From positions 39,698,108 to 39,762,107 of the forward strand of contig NC_023758.2 in assembly GCF_000499845.2 (NCBI RefSeq): a stretch of DNA of 64,000 nt. Reading direction: 5' to 3'. The translations under genes and the position numbers were made by a program. The notes beneath the pieces were generated by a model. That model made no database searches. It worked only from the letters and a program-made list of their open reading frames with translations, and was not told where the DNA came from. Below are positions 1 to 11,216 of this stretch, piece after piece; the first letter of the stretch is position 1; the number at the start of each line of letters is the position of its first letter. The DNA comes from Phaseolus vulgaris. Its lineage: Eukaryota > Streptophyta > Magnoliopsida > Fabales > Fabaceae.

Positions 1-187
1 TGTTGGGTTATGGATCCTTTGGCATGTATACGGTTGATTCGGTAAAGCTAGTTAGCGCTTGGTTTGGTTGGTCCTTTATCCAACGATTTTGGGTGCCAAG
101 TTAGAAGTTAGATTTTATGTGTTCTTGTAAAAGGATTGGACTACCCGTCCCCATTTATTTATTTTTTATTGCTGATAAAAAAAAAAC
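1..187 (+). mobile_element. LINE (non-LTR retrotransposon) 3' tail
   Basis: Only the 3' end of the element lies in the window. A short translated stretch (WVMDPLACIRLI) resembles WVLNPVDCMRLVV at the end of the LINE fragment at 6105-6720. Both copies end in the same tail: a CCATTTATTTATT-like stretch, then GCTGATA and a run of A. The shared tail and A-run mark the true 3' terminus of a retroposed copy on the plus strand. The 5' part lies outside the window. Confidence 0.7.
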
Positions 188-1166
188 AGAACTAAACAAT
201 ATAAAGTTAACAAATTTTATAACCTTAAAATCAATTTCGTATACAATTTATGTAACAAACTTATTTTATCTAATCAATGCTATCAAGTTTTGACACTTTA
301 AAATACGAGTCTAAAGAAATTATGTGACATAGTTATATATGAAATCATACCCACGAAATTGACGATTTCTATTAAATATTAATCATTAATAAAAATTTGT
401 ATTTAAAAGAGAATGTATTCCTAATATTTCTCGGGAATTGAAAATGATTTTGTATAATGTGAGTAAATTTAAATTGACCTTGGTTACATATATTTTAATA
501 ATGACAACATTATATAAAATGTTCTTTAATGAGACATATTATACCATTATAAAATGTTATTCTGTATATATTAATTGTACAGTGAGAAATGTTAACACTA
601 GACAACCTTCAATATACCTTTTTTTTTTTACTTATAATTGGTGTTGAAATTTGATAGAACGTATAACACATTTTATTATTTTTCATTCATACTTTTTTTT
701 CTTAATCTTATAATTTTCAATAATTTTTATTAAAATAAAAATATTAAAGATTTTATTGTTTGCTCTCATTTTATATCATTGTACTTAGTCAGAGAATCAA
801 TCAAACAGATAGTAGGAGAAACAAACTACAATTATATTGAATTGGAGCTTGACATAGTTACACATCCCGAATTAAGGGATTGGATACACATGATACAACA
901 AAAGATCTCTGAAAGAGCAAACTGATTGTTGGAAACTAAACCAATTCCTTGCTGCATGTGTCAAAAAAATTAAAATAAATGGATTAAGGCAATGGAAAAT
1001 GTTGGGGCCTAAACCAATCAATTAGGGTGATTAATTTAGGGCATAAATTGATTGATGTTAGAGGACGTATATGGGTCTCATTTGAGAGCACATACACGTC
1101 AAAGAACCAAAAGAACTTATTAATAAATTTATAATGTTGAGTATTCTTGTAGTGATGAATTAGTAT
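188..1166. other. AT-rich intergenic DNA
   Basis: No gene, RNA or clear repeat was recognised. Open frames here are short, AT-driven and lack family motifs. The right part is the 3' flank of the minus-strand TIR gene. Confidence 0.6.
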
Positions 1167-1903
1167 TCACAGTTTCCTCTTCATGGTTTTTCGCTCTTCC
1201 TCTACCTCCAGCAAGTTCATGATCACTGCATCTGAAGCATCTCTCAGTATCTCCGACCAGTCCCTGAAAACGCATCAAATTTAACACTCCATGAATTGAC
1301 CAAAACAGTTTAACAATAATTGAAAGAGAAAACAAAATTGATACTGTTAATTATAGTGTAAGAGAAATTTTGAATACGTTGGGTACCTATAGTATTTTTA
1401 ATTTAGTATTATTTATAGTTTTATCTTGATCTTTATTTATAATATTTTCGGCATTGTAGTACGTAATATACGTACCCTTTCAAAGAATCAAAGGTCAATC
1501 CAACAGTGTATTTAGCTTCCTCGAGTGCCAAAGAGAACCTCTGAAGCTCTTTAGCAGGACAAGTTCCGTTGTCTTTGACCACAAGCTCGGAAGGTTTCAC
1601 GTCGTAGAAGATGGGGATAACCCTCTTCTTTGACTCCATGAAAAGAGCGAGCTCATGGAGACAAAAATAGGACTCACAGTAACGTGGTGAAAACACCGCA
1701 ACACCCACTTTAGACCCGAGAATGGCCCTGTCTATGTGGTCGAACAATCTGTCCCCAGGTTTCATGTTCATGCTGTCCAAAAACGACCGCACTTCCATCC
1801 TAGTCAAACTGTTGTAGAGCAACCCCGCAATGTTCCTCTTCGTGTCGATGCCACGGTGGTTTATGAAAACATCGCATACTGCATATACCAGTTTGCGGCA
1901 CAA
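1167..1903 (-). CDS. TIR-only protein, start codon region frameshifted
   Basis: Two exons: 1476-1903 and 1167-1263. The donor (AAAGG then GTACGT) and the acceptor (TTTTCAG) join in phase to give KGDWSEILRDAS and a stop. The product is about 174 aa and consists almost entirely of one TIR domain. It shows the strand A motif CDVFINHRGIDTKRN, the SPRYCESYFCLHELA segment with the conserved Glu of plant TIR NAD-cleaving enzymes, FYDVKPSEL, and a C-terminal helix. No NB-ARC or LRR follows, so it resembles the conserved plant TIR-only class that makes NAD-derived immune signals (family knowledge). The oddity is the start: no in-frame ATG lies between the upstream TAA and the domain. The first ATG (1882-1884) is one base out of frame and reads seven residues to a stop. 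The gene is therefore a recent pseudogene, uses a non-AUG start, or carries a sequence error. The limit 1903 is an in-frame TTG, not a proven start. Confidence 0.72.
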
Positions 1904-2049
1904 CGTGGCTTCAATAAGTTAGCTTGGTATATGCAAAGAAAATATTTTGTTTTTGTATGTGTGAATGAACGTATGTCTATGTTGTAGGTATGATTTTGTC
2001 TGTGTTTAGTGTTTCTGGTTTTTAAATGGTGGTTGATAGAGGTTATGTG

Positions 2050-2058
2050 TATATATAT
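2050..2058 (-). promoter_or_regulatory. Possible TATA box of the TIR gene
   Basis: A TATATATAT run lies about 165 bases upstream of the first ATG of the TIR gene on the minus strand. Transcription starting 25-30 bases downstream would leave a short leader without any ATG before 1884, which makes an unseen upstream coding exon less likely. The call rests on composition and position only. Confidence 0.35.
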
Positions 2059-3319
2059 GTGAAAGGATGCGGTAACGGGTTCGATTAACGACCACTTTTA
2101 TAAGGTTGGGATTTGAATTTCAATGGATGTAGTCCATGTTAATGTCTGAACTGGAGAAAATACTAGGTATTTGAGGACAAAGAGTAAAAGTGTTTGAAAA
2201 ATTTGACTGGCTAGAATGCATGTTTGGAACTGTTTGTCCTTCAAACACGTAGTTGCTCACTTTATGTGTGGGGAATCCTTAACGCAGATCCGCTGACATG
2301 GTCATGTTTAGTGATTTTGCCTTGCCTTTTGTGGGAAATTTGGAGTGTTGTTTCCTGTATATAAACTAGCTTTATTACATCAAAAAATTTATTTGAGAAT
2401 TATAGTCTATAAACCTCAATAAATATTAATATTTTAATTATTTATAAAAATTTATAATTTAAAAATATTTTACATTTTATTTGTATTTTCATTAAAAAAA
2501 AGTTTTATTTTAATTTTTTTTATTATAAATATTAATATTTATTATGAGTGTAGGATCGAACATCAAAATATCATAACCCTATTTATTACATCAGTTTCAA
2601 CACATCCTCTTCTATACGAAATACATCTTAACTATTAATATATACACACATAAGTAAATATTTAAGTTTTTTATGAAATGTTAGAGTCTCTTTACTAATA
2701 AGTTTCTCATTGAAATTTTCATATTAAAAAATTCATATGCTTATATATAATTTATTCTTATCAAATATCAAGAAAAGGTGATGTCAACTTACCAAATGAA
2801 TACTCATAAAAATCTTATGTACAAGAAGTAGATGAGTGTTTGGATATGACTCATTTTTATAATTTTTTTTAATAAAAAACTTATCAAGTGAGATACTCAT
2901 ATTTTAAAACTAATTTTATTATATACTCTAGTATATATATAAACTTTGAATTTAGAATCTTATGTATTTATTTAAAAAAAATATTATAAAATGCTTCCTA
3001 ATTTTTTATTTTTTTTATCAACAATAAAAATGAAATAATTGAAAGTACCAGAGATATTCCAATTTTTATACAAAACGACCTCTAACAGGTATATAGATAT
3101 ATATGTGTTGCCAAAAAACACAGCTAAAAGGTATTCATCCAATAAACATATCTTATCAAAATCTAGATACCTCCGCCAAATAAGTTTCTTGCTTAATATA
3201 TAATTATAACTGAATGAGGAGCTGAAACTCACTAAAAAACATACAACGCAACACAAATATATGCCTAAAAACCCACATCAACTCTATCTCTACCTTACTC
3301 CCCTGTGTACAATAGATGC
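2059..3319. other. AT-rich intergenic DNA
   Basis: Contains the presumed 5' flank of the TIR gene and then long AT-rich sequence. No coding domain was recognised. Confidence 0.55.
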
Positions 3320-4347
3320 TAGGGATGACAAAGTAGGACAAACCATGCGGGTCGGGTTGTGATCTGCTGAGTGAGTTGACCCTAATAACTTGCATATTTT
3401 AAAAATTTAGATTTTTTTTTGCACACCCATAATTTCTTCTTGCAGCCTCATTTCATAAAAAATTGTAAAATTATCCATTACAAAATCTACAATCCAGAAC
3501 ACAAATTTGTATTATGGATTGTACAATCCGAAACACAAATTGTAACTTCCAGATTCTATAACTCGGGAAGTTTATGAATTTCACACTCTGGAATTAAAGA
3601 AAAAAATTCAACAAAAGATGTCAAAGGATAATTTAATTGTTTTTTTAAGTATGGGGTGCAAGAAGAAAGGGATGAAGGTACATGAAGAAACTAGCTTCAA
3701 TCCGTAATTCATAACACCTTCACGAAATTTGATAATGATTTTTAAATATTTAATAGTGTTTTTATTTGTCTTTCTAAAATGCATAGATGGTTTAGGTTTC
3801 AATACTCATCAAATACTAGATGCAGTAGTCAGACCTTAATCTTTTTTGTAATAAAATTTAAATATATTATTATTATTATTATTATTATTTTATTTATATA
3901 TATTATTTTATATTATTTTTTAAATTACAATAGTAATCACGTGTCTACGCGTATTACCTTAAAAATGTATATATTTAATGAAATACTTTATTAGTCAATT
4001 TATTAGTATGATTGAAATTCAAATTTCATTAGAAATCAAAACATCATTATGATTTTTTTTATCCATATCTTATGAGGCATGTGTTGTCAGAATAATACTA
4101 TAAGACCATTTACCTAATTCATCTAAATAAATGAAAAATTAATTGAATAAACAAAAAAAAATTATTCAAAATTTAGATTTAATTTAATTTATTAAAAAAT
4201 AATCTTTATACGGGCTGGCTCGTAAGTCCGTCGGTTAGCCCACAAGCGAGACAAGTCATAATAAAAGCAACTTGCATATTTTACGCGAGACAAGTCAAAT
4301 GCGAGACAGACCTATGTGGGCCAGACTGACCTAAATTGCCATTCCTA
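3320..4347. mobile_element. Non-autonomous hAT-type element (TAGGG termini)
   Basis: The left end reads TAGGGATGACAAAG and the right end, reverse-complemented, reads TAGGAATGGCAATTT. Just inside, both ends carry GGGC/CGAG-rich subterminal sequence. The flanks ATAGATGC (3312-3319) and ATAGTTGC (4348-4355) match at 7 of 8 positions, the target-duplication length of hAT elements. No transposase is encoded, so it is a passive derivative. The terminus resembles the TAGGGGTGGCAAA ends common in plant hAT elements and the element at 9107-9677. Confidence 0.7.
3866..3889. repeat. (ATT)n microsatellite
   Basis: About eight uninterrupted ATT units lie inside the hAT-type element at 3320-4347. Confidence 0.9.
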
Positions 4348-4355
4348 ATAGTTGC

Positions 4356-4860
4356 TCTTGTAAGCAAAGTTAATTCCCACATAATTTTATTCTTTTATTT
4401 GTAAAAATTAAATATATGTAAAAAATAAAGTTTAGATCAACTCACACAAACTTATATAAAGGGAAGGTGAGGGTTGAAGGTTGAGTTAGGAGATTGCAAG
4501 ACGCTAGACGAAGGTGAGGAACATGAGAGGGTGAAGATGTAGCACATAAAGCTTTTTAACAGGATTAGAGTTTGGGAGGATGAAGTGTGGTTTAGCAATG
4601 TTGTGATGAGGGTTGCAGTCTTGGTCTGCATAAGTATGCGATGTGGCGGCAACACTCCTATTCTTTGCAACATCCAAGGATTTCAAAGCTCCTTCTATCA
4701 TGTGTTTGCTTTGGCTATGCCCTTGAATAGGAGCTCCCGTACATGAAAATCATACTAAGGCCATTCAATGATCAGAGTTTAAACATACGTACAAATTAGT
4801 ACATTAATCAAAATAAGAAAAATATGATTTTGGAAACTTATAGTTAATCTATGTCCAAGC
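4356..4860. other. Intergenic DNA with an unassigned open stretch
   Basis: A minus-strand frame at 4504-4701 (65 codons, MIEGALKSLDVAK...) has less AT-biased codons than its surroundings but matches no family I recognise. It has no visible partner exon, and I do not call it a gene. Confidence 0.4.
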
Positions 4861-5870
4861 CTTCCATTTGAGCCACAATAAAAAATTCAATGGGATCCAC
4901 CACTACATTTTTTAAAATAATACAATTTCTTTGATTCCAAATACCCCATATTATAGCCATCCACATGGATTTCCACATGTTATTTCCCACACAATTAATG
5001 TCCATCAAACCAATTTGTTCAAAGTGCTTTTAAGCTTTATCACAATGTACAAATAATCTACCCACCCACGCATTGGTCATATACCACACTTAGAAGTCAC
5101 TTTACAAGTAAAGAATATACGACTTACACTTTCCAGAATAATCCCACACATAACACACATCCCCTCACCAATCTGAATCCCTCTACTAATAAGATTATCA
5201 TAAATTGCAATTTTCCCTATTAAGAAACGCCATGCAAAAACGTGTGTTGATTGTAAAGCTTTTAAATTCCAAAAGTATTTAAATCAGGAATGTGAAGTGG
5301 CTACACATTCATTAATTTTAAGAGAATTGCGTAAGCAGATTTCATAAAATACTTATTTGATGATTCCGCCGACCAAGATCTACCTTATTTGCAACTAGAG
5401 ATACAATTTGTAGTTCCTCCATGAGAGCACTAACATGTTTGTATTCCCATTAGAACCATTCTCTTCTCCATGATAATTGCCAACACCACATATTCTCTTC
5501 CCAAACCCCATATTGCACCAAAAACCCCTATTTATTTACTGAATTCAAAAACAGCCTGGGATATCTATCTTTAAGGTTGTGATTTCCTACCCTCCTATCA
5601 GTCCAAAACATAATTTTACTCCCTATACCTATCTTCCACCTCCTACTTATGTCAAACAAGTTATTTAGATTTCCCCCACAACTTTTCTTAATATATTTCC
5701 ACCACCATGATTCATACTTGAAACTACTAATATCTTTCAATCCTTTCCAAGACTCATACTTCGAATCCAGAATCTTTTTCTAGAGCCCTAAATCCTCACA
5801 TCTTAATCTCCATTTCCATTTTTAATCCCCATATTGCACCAAAAACGTCACCACCAAAACCTAGATTTAT
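4861..5870 (-). mobile_element. LINE fragment, C-terminal part of the reverse transcriptase ORF
   Basis: On the minus strand the frame at 5528-5740 gives WKIGIGSKIMFWTDRR and then YPRLFLNSVN, the segment after the reverse transcriptase core in plant LINEs. Further on (about 5250 down to 5100) comes AWRFLIGKIAIYDNLISRGI followed by a CVMCG zinc-binding motif, the zf-RVT domain. Stops and frameshifts separate the blocks. The element is an old, 5'-truncated copy. Confidence 0.72.
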
Positions 5871-6104
5871 TCTTCATCTAGTACTGCATAAGATCCAAAT
5901 TTGGATAATATTAGGAAGAAAGTTTGTTTTTCTCATAAAAAAAATAGTCATCAAAGAAAATAAGAGTGAAAGTAAAGAAAAGAAAGAGTAAACAAAATTA
6001 TGTTCAATAAACTGAATTAGGTTTTTTGGTGTGTTATGCATGTTTAATTTGTGTTTATGTTAATATTTTTATATTTTTATTTAGTCTTAAAATAAAATAA
6101 TGCT

Positions 6105-6720
6105 AAATAAGTTTTTTTTATCAGCAATAATAAATAAATAAATAAATGGGAACCACTTCAGGAGTGGTCCAACCCTTATACATAAATAGCTAGCGCCTTA
6201 CCAACCTCCAACCAAGGAACTCCTTCCAACTTAAATAAGGAACAACCAGAGCTACTCAAGAAAGTATTAAACAACCAGCCTCATACAATCCACTGGGTTC
6301 AAAACCCAGTTGGGGTACGTAAAGGAATTACAACAGGACTTTGCAAAAATCCAAGACCGAACATTTACATGTACCAGTGCAAATATCTCGAGCGCATCTA
6401 CCACGCCCTTGTCGAAGGTCACCGAGTTCCTATGTCTCCAAATTCCACTCACAACACCAACCCAAATCGCCCCCCAAACGTCATTAACCACATCAGAAGC
6501 CAAACACAACTTGAATTGTTGGAAGTTTACCAAAGGGTCCTTGTGAATAACAAACGACACTCCGAGCCACTCAAAACAAAGACACCACACCCGCCAGGTA
6601 AACTCGTAGACAGAAAACAGATGACAGGACGATTCTTCCACCTTCCCACACAAACCACACACCAGATTCTCTACCATCATATATTTGCTGCAACGCATGG
6701 CAAGAATGCATTATTGGAAG
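6105..6720 (-). mobile_element. LINE 3' fragment with zf-RVT domain
   Basis: The minus-strand frame at 6267-6698 encodes CGLCGKVEESSCHLF, then WRVWCLCFEWLGVSF and VWGAIWVGVVSGIWRHRN. This is the zinc-binding, Trp-rich end of a plant LINE ORF2. It is followed by WVLNPVDCMRLVV, a short 3' UTR and an A-rich tail (the T-run near 6113-6119 on the plus strand). The 5' part is missing, as expected for incomplete target-primed reverse transcription. It is closely related to 27093-27690 and to the tail at 1-187. Confidence 0.82.
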
Positions 6721-7549
6721 TGCTTATAGTACTAATGCAGAGAAAAGCAAAGATTCTAGCGCCATTATAACTCTTTGAAACTCTATTTGTGTGTTGTACC
6801 TAATTTTCTTTTCTTTTGGAAATTAACAAATCGTGCACATCCCTTTCTACTATCCACATTTTTAGATTTTACGAGAAGAATTTTACAGTGTTGAAAGCCT
6901 CTGCAATCTCCGACAACCAGATCTTCCATCACCATTCTCATTACGCCTTAAGTGGCATGGAGGAATTTTTCTTCTTGTCTCATTTTCCAGTCAACTTTGA
7001 CGAGATTGAGATCAAAAGATTTTTTCAAAGATGGATCAGATTTGTATTATGGTTTTTTCCAAAATCATTAAATAGTAATTAAATTAAATAATAAAAAATT
7101 ATTAATTATTATATTAATTAAATTAAATATTATTTTAAATTAAAAATTAATAGTATTTAAAGTTATTTTTATTATTAATAAAAATTTATAAAATATTTTT
7201 AAATTGATATTTAAATTAGCTACCAAAGTTCTAGATAATAATATTTTGTGTGGGATCTAAAAGACTAGATAATAACATAGGAATAATAATTTGTTTAAGG
7301 TACGAGTGATCGATTATTCCGAAATTTTTTCCTTGTTACATTTAAATATTTGGTCTTGGATTTCTTAAAAGTTGTCTTTTGTGAAATTTTCCTTCTTAGA
7401 GAACCACATGTATGTATGCTCTCGATTAAAAAAGATTTTTAGGATGGCAGGATAATGTCTGCTTTTATTTAGGAGAGTTAGCTTTTGAGACAGTTGGATA
7501 AGGTAGGATTTTTTTATTTGGTTTTATCTAAGACGACAATTAGAGGTTT
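6721..7549. other. AT-rich intergenic DNA with an inverted-repeat element scrap
   Basis: No gene was seen. The stretch near 7160-7235 (AATTGATATTTAAATTAGCTA then CCAAAGTT) resembles the interior of the CACTA-ended elements at 20759-21163 and 26019-26330, so it may be a decayed copy. Confidence 0.4.
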
Positions 7550-7765
7550 TATGTGGACATACCATATGTGCAAACCATATGTTTTTAATTTTTCATCGAC
7601 GACAATATTAATTAGTGATTATGTGGCTTATTGGTTTGCACACTTAGATGGTGTATAAAAATATGGTATGTCCATATGTGTTATGTGGCACACAATGTTA
7701 TACCAAGTGTCCAAACTATACTTACATAACATCGTTTAAGCCACATCACCAATTAACTTGTTGGT
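7550..7765. repeat. Interleaved inverted repeats, MITE-like
   Basis: TGGACATACCATATGTG near 7553 is mirrored by a TATGGTATGTCCATATG stretch near 7662. A second pair, TTAGTGATTATGTGGCTTA near 7610 and TAAGCCACATCACCAATTAA near 7737, also lies in inverted orientation. The overlapping pairs fit a small foldback element. I could not fix termini or a target duplication. Confidence 0.45.
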
Positions 7766-9106
7766 GAAAATTTAATAAAAAAACAAATTTTTAGACTTTT
7801 AAAAATTTTGGGATCAAATTATTTTTTTAAAACTATTGTATTAAATTAAATATAAATTCTAAATATAGACACCAAAAAATAATTAAACCAATATTTTTTA
7901 AAAAGTGTAACTTTTCAAAGATAACTTTTTATCCTTAAGAATATATCAGAATAGTAATTTTTATTCTCTAAAACTACTATATTTTTTCTCGTAAATTTAA
8001 GACATTTTTTTAAAAATAGAATCTCATAAAAATGTTGAGTATAAGCATATAATTTCTTTATCCAAAGAGTGCAAAAACATGACAAACAAATAAGAAAATC
8101 CCAATTATGTGGCACCTCACACCCTACAACGATCATAAACTCCCACAATTATGTGGCACCTCACACCCTACCAATTATGTTGCTTCAATTTGTCATCATC
8201 TTGTTGTAGAACACGGTGACACCCTTTATTTTTCACACTTTGCTTACTTTTCTTATTTTCTGTGTAATTTTCTGGAGTGTTGAAAACTTTAGGAAAAATT
8301 AAGAGAAAAGTTTTGATCTTCGTTTGTTATGGGTTGTCATGGAATTGGAATAAGTCGCAAAACGATTTCCAATCTGAAGATAAGTCAGGTGCAGCTGAGT
8401 GCCCTATTTGATTTCTTATTCTCCCTTCCAAATTGACAAGTGTGATGGTTGAAACAGTCCCGTTCGTTGCTAGAATTCATCGGATCAGAACGTAAGAGAA
8501 AATTAGCCACTATTTTAGTTTGAATAAACATCTACACTAAATATTTTTTATATAATTAATTTGCAGTAAATAAATAAGTGTTTTTAATAAATTTAATTAA
8601 AATCCATATTAAACCAACGTTCGTCAAATTTACATTTTAATTTGATCAATATTTTATATTATGATATGAGGACATTTTAACTACTTAATTATTTTTTTAA
8701 AATATTAAAATTTAACTCCGAAATAAAGATGATAAACATAAAAGAAATATTATGCTAAAGAAGTAGTGGTTTTCTATAGTCAACAACTATCTTATTTGGA
8801 GTTAGTTGTTGAATCAAATTAAATTTAAAATATAAAACTCATTATTAGTAAACTTATCGTGTATCTGGGTTTTACAGAATCACTAAATCTTTTCATAGCC
8901 AATTGAGACAAATCTCTGGTAAATTAACCTACTTAAATCATGACATCCAGTTAATTAAGAGCAACAAGACATGTCTAGATCGTATTGACCTATAGAAGTA
9001 TAAAATTATAATGATTCATTCATCTATAAATAGGTTAGGAATCTCACATAACAACATGACTCATGTTGAATTATCTAACTAGGACCAAAGAATAATTATT
9101 CTTCAC
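7766..9106. other. AT-rich intergenic DNA with a local duplication
   Basis: The sequence ATTATGTGGCACCTCACACC occurs at about 8104 and again at about 8149, a short direct duplication. No coding sequence was recognised. Confidence 0.5.
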
Positions 9107-9677
9107 TAGGGTCATAAAGTGGGCGGATCGTGCGAGTCGGTACGTGGTAAAAAATGCGAGGTGACTGAACTTTTCAATCTGCTAACTCGCATTAGTCCGT
9201 CTCGCATATTTCGCAGTTCTCGTGGGCCAGCACCGGGGCGAGGTAGGTTGACCCACTAGCCCGCAAAAAAAAAATTGAATTGGTAGCAATGTCCAGTGGA
9301 AGAGTCGCAATTTTGAGTGAAAGAAAATTAGGTTTTCACTCAAAAAGCAACACAGCTATTTTGTTCCAAAAAACGCACACAACACACGAAGCACTCTCTT
9401 TTTCAATGTCATCGCTCGCTCCACCTGTGACTATGCTCGCTCCACCTGCGACTCTGTGCGGCTTCGCTTGCAACTGCCTCCTGTTGCCACTTCGCTATCG
9501 CACCGCTGCTGCCTCCACTCCTCCTCCACGTTTAAAAAAAATGTGGGTCAGCCCACATGCGGGGCGGGCCATGAAAACCAGCTCGCATTTTGTATGCAAA
9601 GCGGGCCAACCCAGCCTGCATTTTGCGAGCTTAAGTTGGGAGGGCCTATGCCGGGCGGACCCGCTTTGCCACCCCTA
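9107..9677. mobile_element. Non-autonomous hAT-type element (TAGGG termini), copy 2
   Basis: The left end is TAGGGTCATAAAGTGGGCGG. The right end, reverse-complemented, is TAGGGGTGGCAAAGCGGG. Subterminal regions are rich in GGGC/GCGAG motifs as in the element at 3320-4347. The interior has a small GC-richer open frame without a known domain. The 8-bp flanks do not match, so one border may be eroded or the element recombined. Confidence 0.6.
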
Positions 9678-10992
9678 CCATATATTCTTGTAGTTTTGAA
9701 TTTGGAACAATCGATGAAAGAATTGTGCAAAGACTATATGCAGATGAATAATTCACTTTTTGTTGCAAAAACAAGTAAGAACCTCTTGGAGCGTTTTGGA
9801 CAATTGTAATTTTATTTAAATGTAATACATGAAATGTACTTGGTGATTTTTCTACTCGTAATTCTATCAAGACTTAGAAATAGTTTGCAGTGGAGTTGTA
9901 AGTTCAACTATTGGGTAAATGTGTAGTTTTTTTTATGAAGAATTATGTTAAATAAAATCTTAACGGTCGAATATTATTTGATTGTGTGTAAGGATAGAGA
10001 CATTCCTTAAATATTGGTGAAAAAAAAAAGTGTCATAACAAAAACAATAGGTAAAATGTTTTACATCTAAAATATATTTTTATTTTACAATGACAAAAGC
10101 ATGAGAAACTAGATATACTATATCTTAATAAAATAATGAAGGGGAGATTTTTTTGAATTTAAAGAGTAAAGCATGCTTTAAGAAGATTTGATTCCTCTAA
10201 CACCAATATTTGATTTGATGAGGATTGAATTGCAATATTGATGTGATTTAGTGTTGTACTCTTGTGTTATGTTGAATTTAAATTAAAATGTGTTTTAACA
10301 TACTAAAAGTTCATATAGTTATGATGTAGCTTGCTGATCAAATATATTTCAGACATGTGCATCTAACAAAATCTTTTTAGGGGGAAATTAAAGGGAGATT
10401 TCAACAAACCAAATGAATATGGGAATCTATTCTTCGATCAACTTTAGATATGCATAAACTTTTTTTTTTCAATATTTTATTTGTTTTAAGTGAAGTTATG
10501 TTTGGAAAGTGTAGAAAAAGTTGGAAAATCCAGCACTTGGATCTTGCAAAGAAAGCGAATGATGTAGGGGAGTTGAAAAGGGAGATGATATTCTTTGGTA
10601 CAATCACAAAACATTTTAAATATTAAAGTAAACAAAATTAATGATAGGACTGCTGTGACGAGACTCACACCTCCCACATGCATCATGGAAGAGACTGAAT
10701 TACTTTCTCACTCCGAGTCTTCGTAAACGCGATGATCTTGATTGATGTAACGTCTCAATTTGTCTCTGCTGATCATACTTTGACATTTAAAATAATAATA
10801 TTTATTTTATTTTTTCATTTTTAATTTTAATATATATTATTATATTATTAAAGTGGGTTATGAGATGAATGTAATTTTGTAATAGGGTGTCAAAGAATCA
10901 CGTAACAACCACACTTTTGGTTAGAAGCAAATTCCAAAACGTAAAATTCATCCAAAAACGGAAAGAGTATGTAATAAAGACTCAAAAATACT
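9678..10992. other. AT-rich intergenic DNA
   Basis: No gene, RNA or recognised repeat. Open frames are short and without motifs. Confidence 0.55.
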
Positions 10993-11090
10993 TTCGTTTT
11001 TCTAGAGTCTGTTTTTTTTTTATTAACAAAAAAAAGTATGACCACTTCAAAGTGGTATAATCTTTATACAAGACAAAACTTGAACGAAAA
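10993..11090 (-). mobile_element. Short LINE tail remnant
   Basis: On the minus strand, GTATAAAGATTATACCACTT, GAAGTGGTCATAC and an A-rich run match the tail layout of the LINE copies at 6105-6720 and 27093-27690 (GTATAAGGGTT... then CACTTC/GTGGTT, then A-run). Only about 100 bases remain. Confidence 0.5.
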
Positions 11091-11216
11091 TGTGTCTATT
11101 CATGGAGCCTTTATTCCATAAACAACGTGCCCATTGAACACTTGTTAATTATTTATCAGAAAAAAAAAATTTCTTTACATTTTCTTTACATGATAATTCT
11201 GATATGTACTAGTGAG

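Noticed and set aside
6369..6770. 133-codon plus-strand frame
   Set aside because: It is antisense to the LINE zf-RVT region, which has clear family motifs on the minus strand.
9280..9809. Possible small gene inside the hAT-type element
   Set aside because: The overlapping frames run through the element terminus and lack a known domain; kept only as a possible captured fragment.
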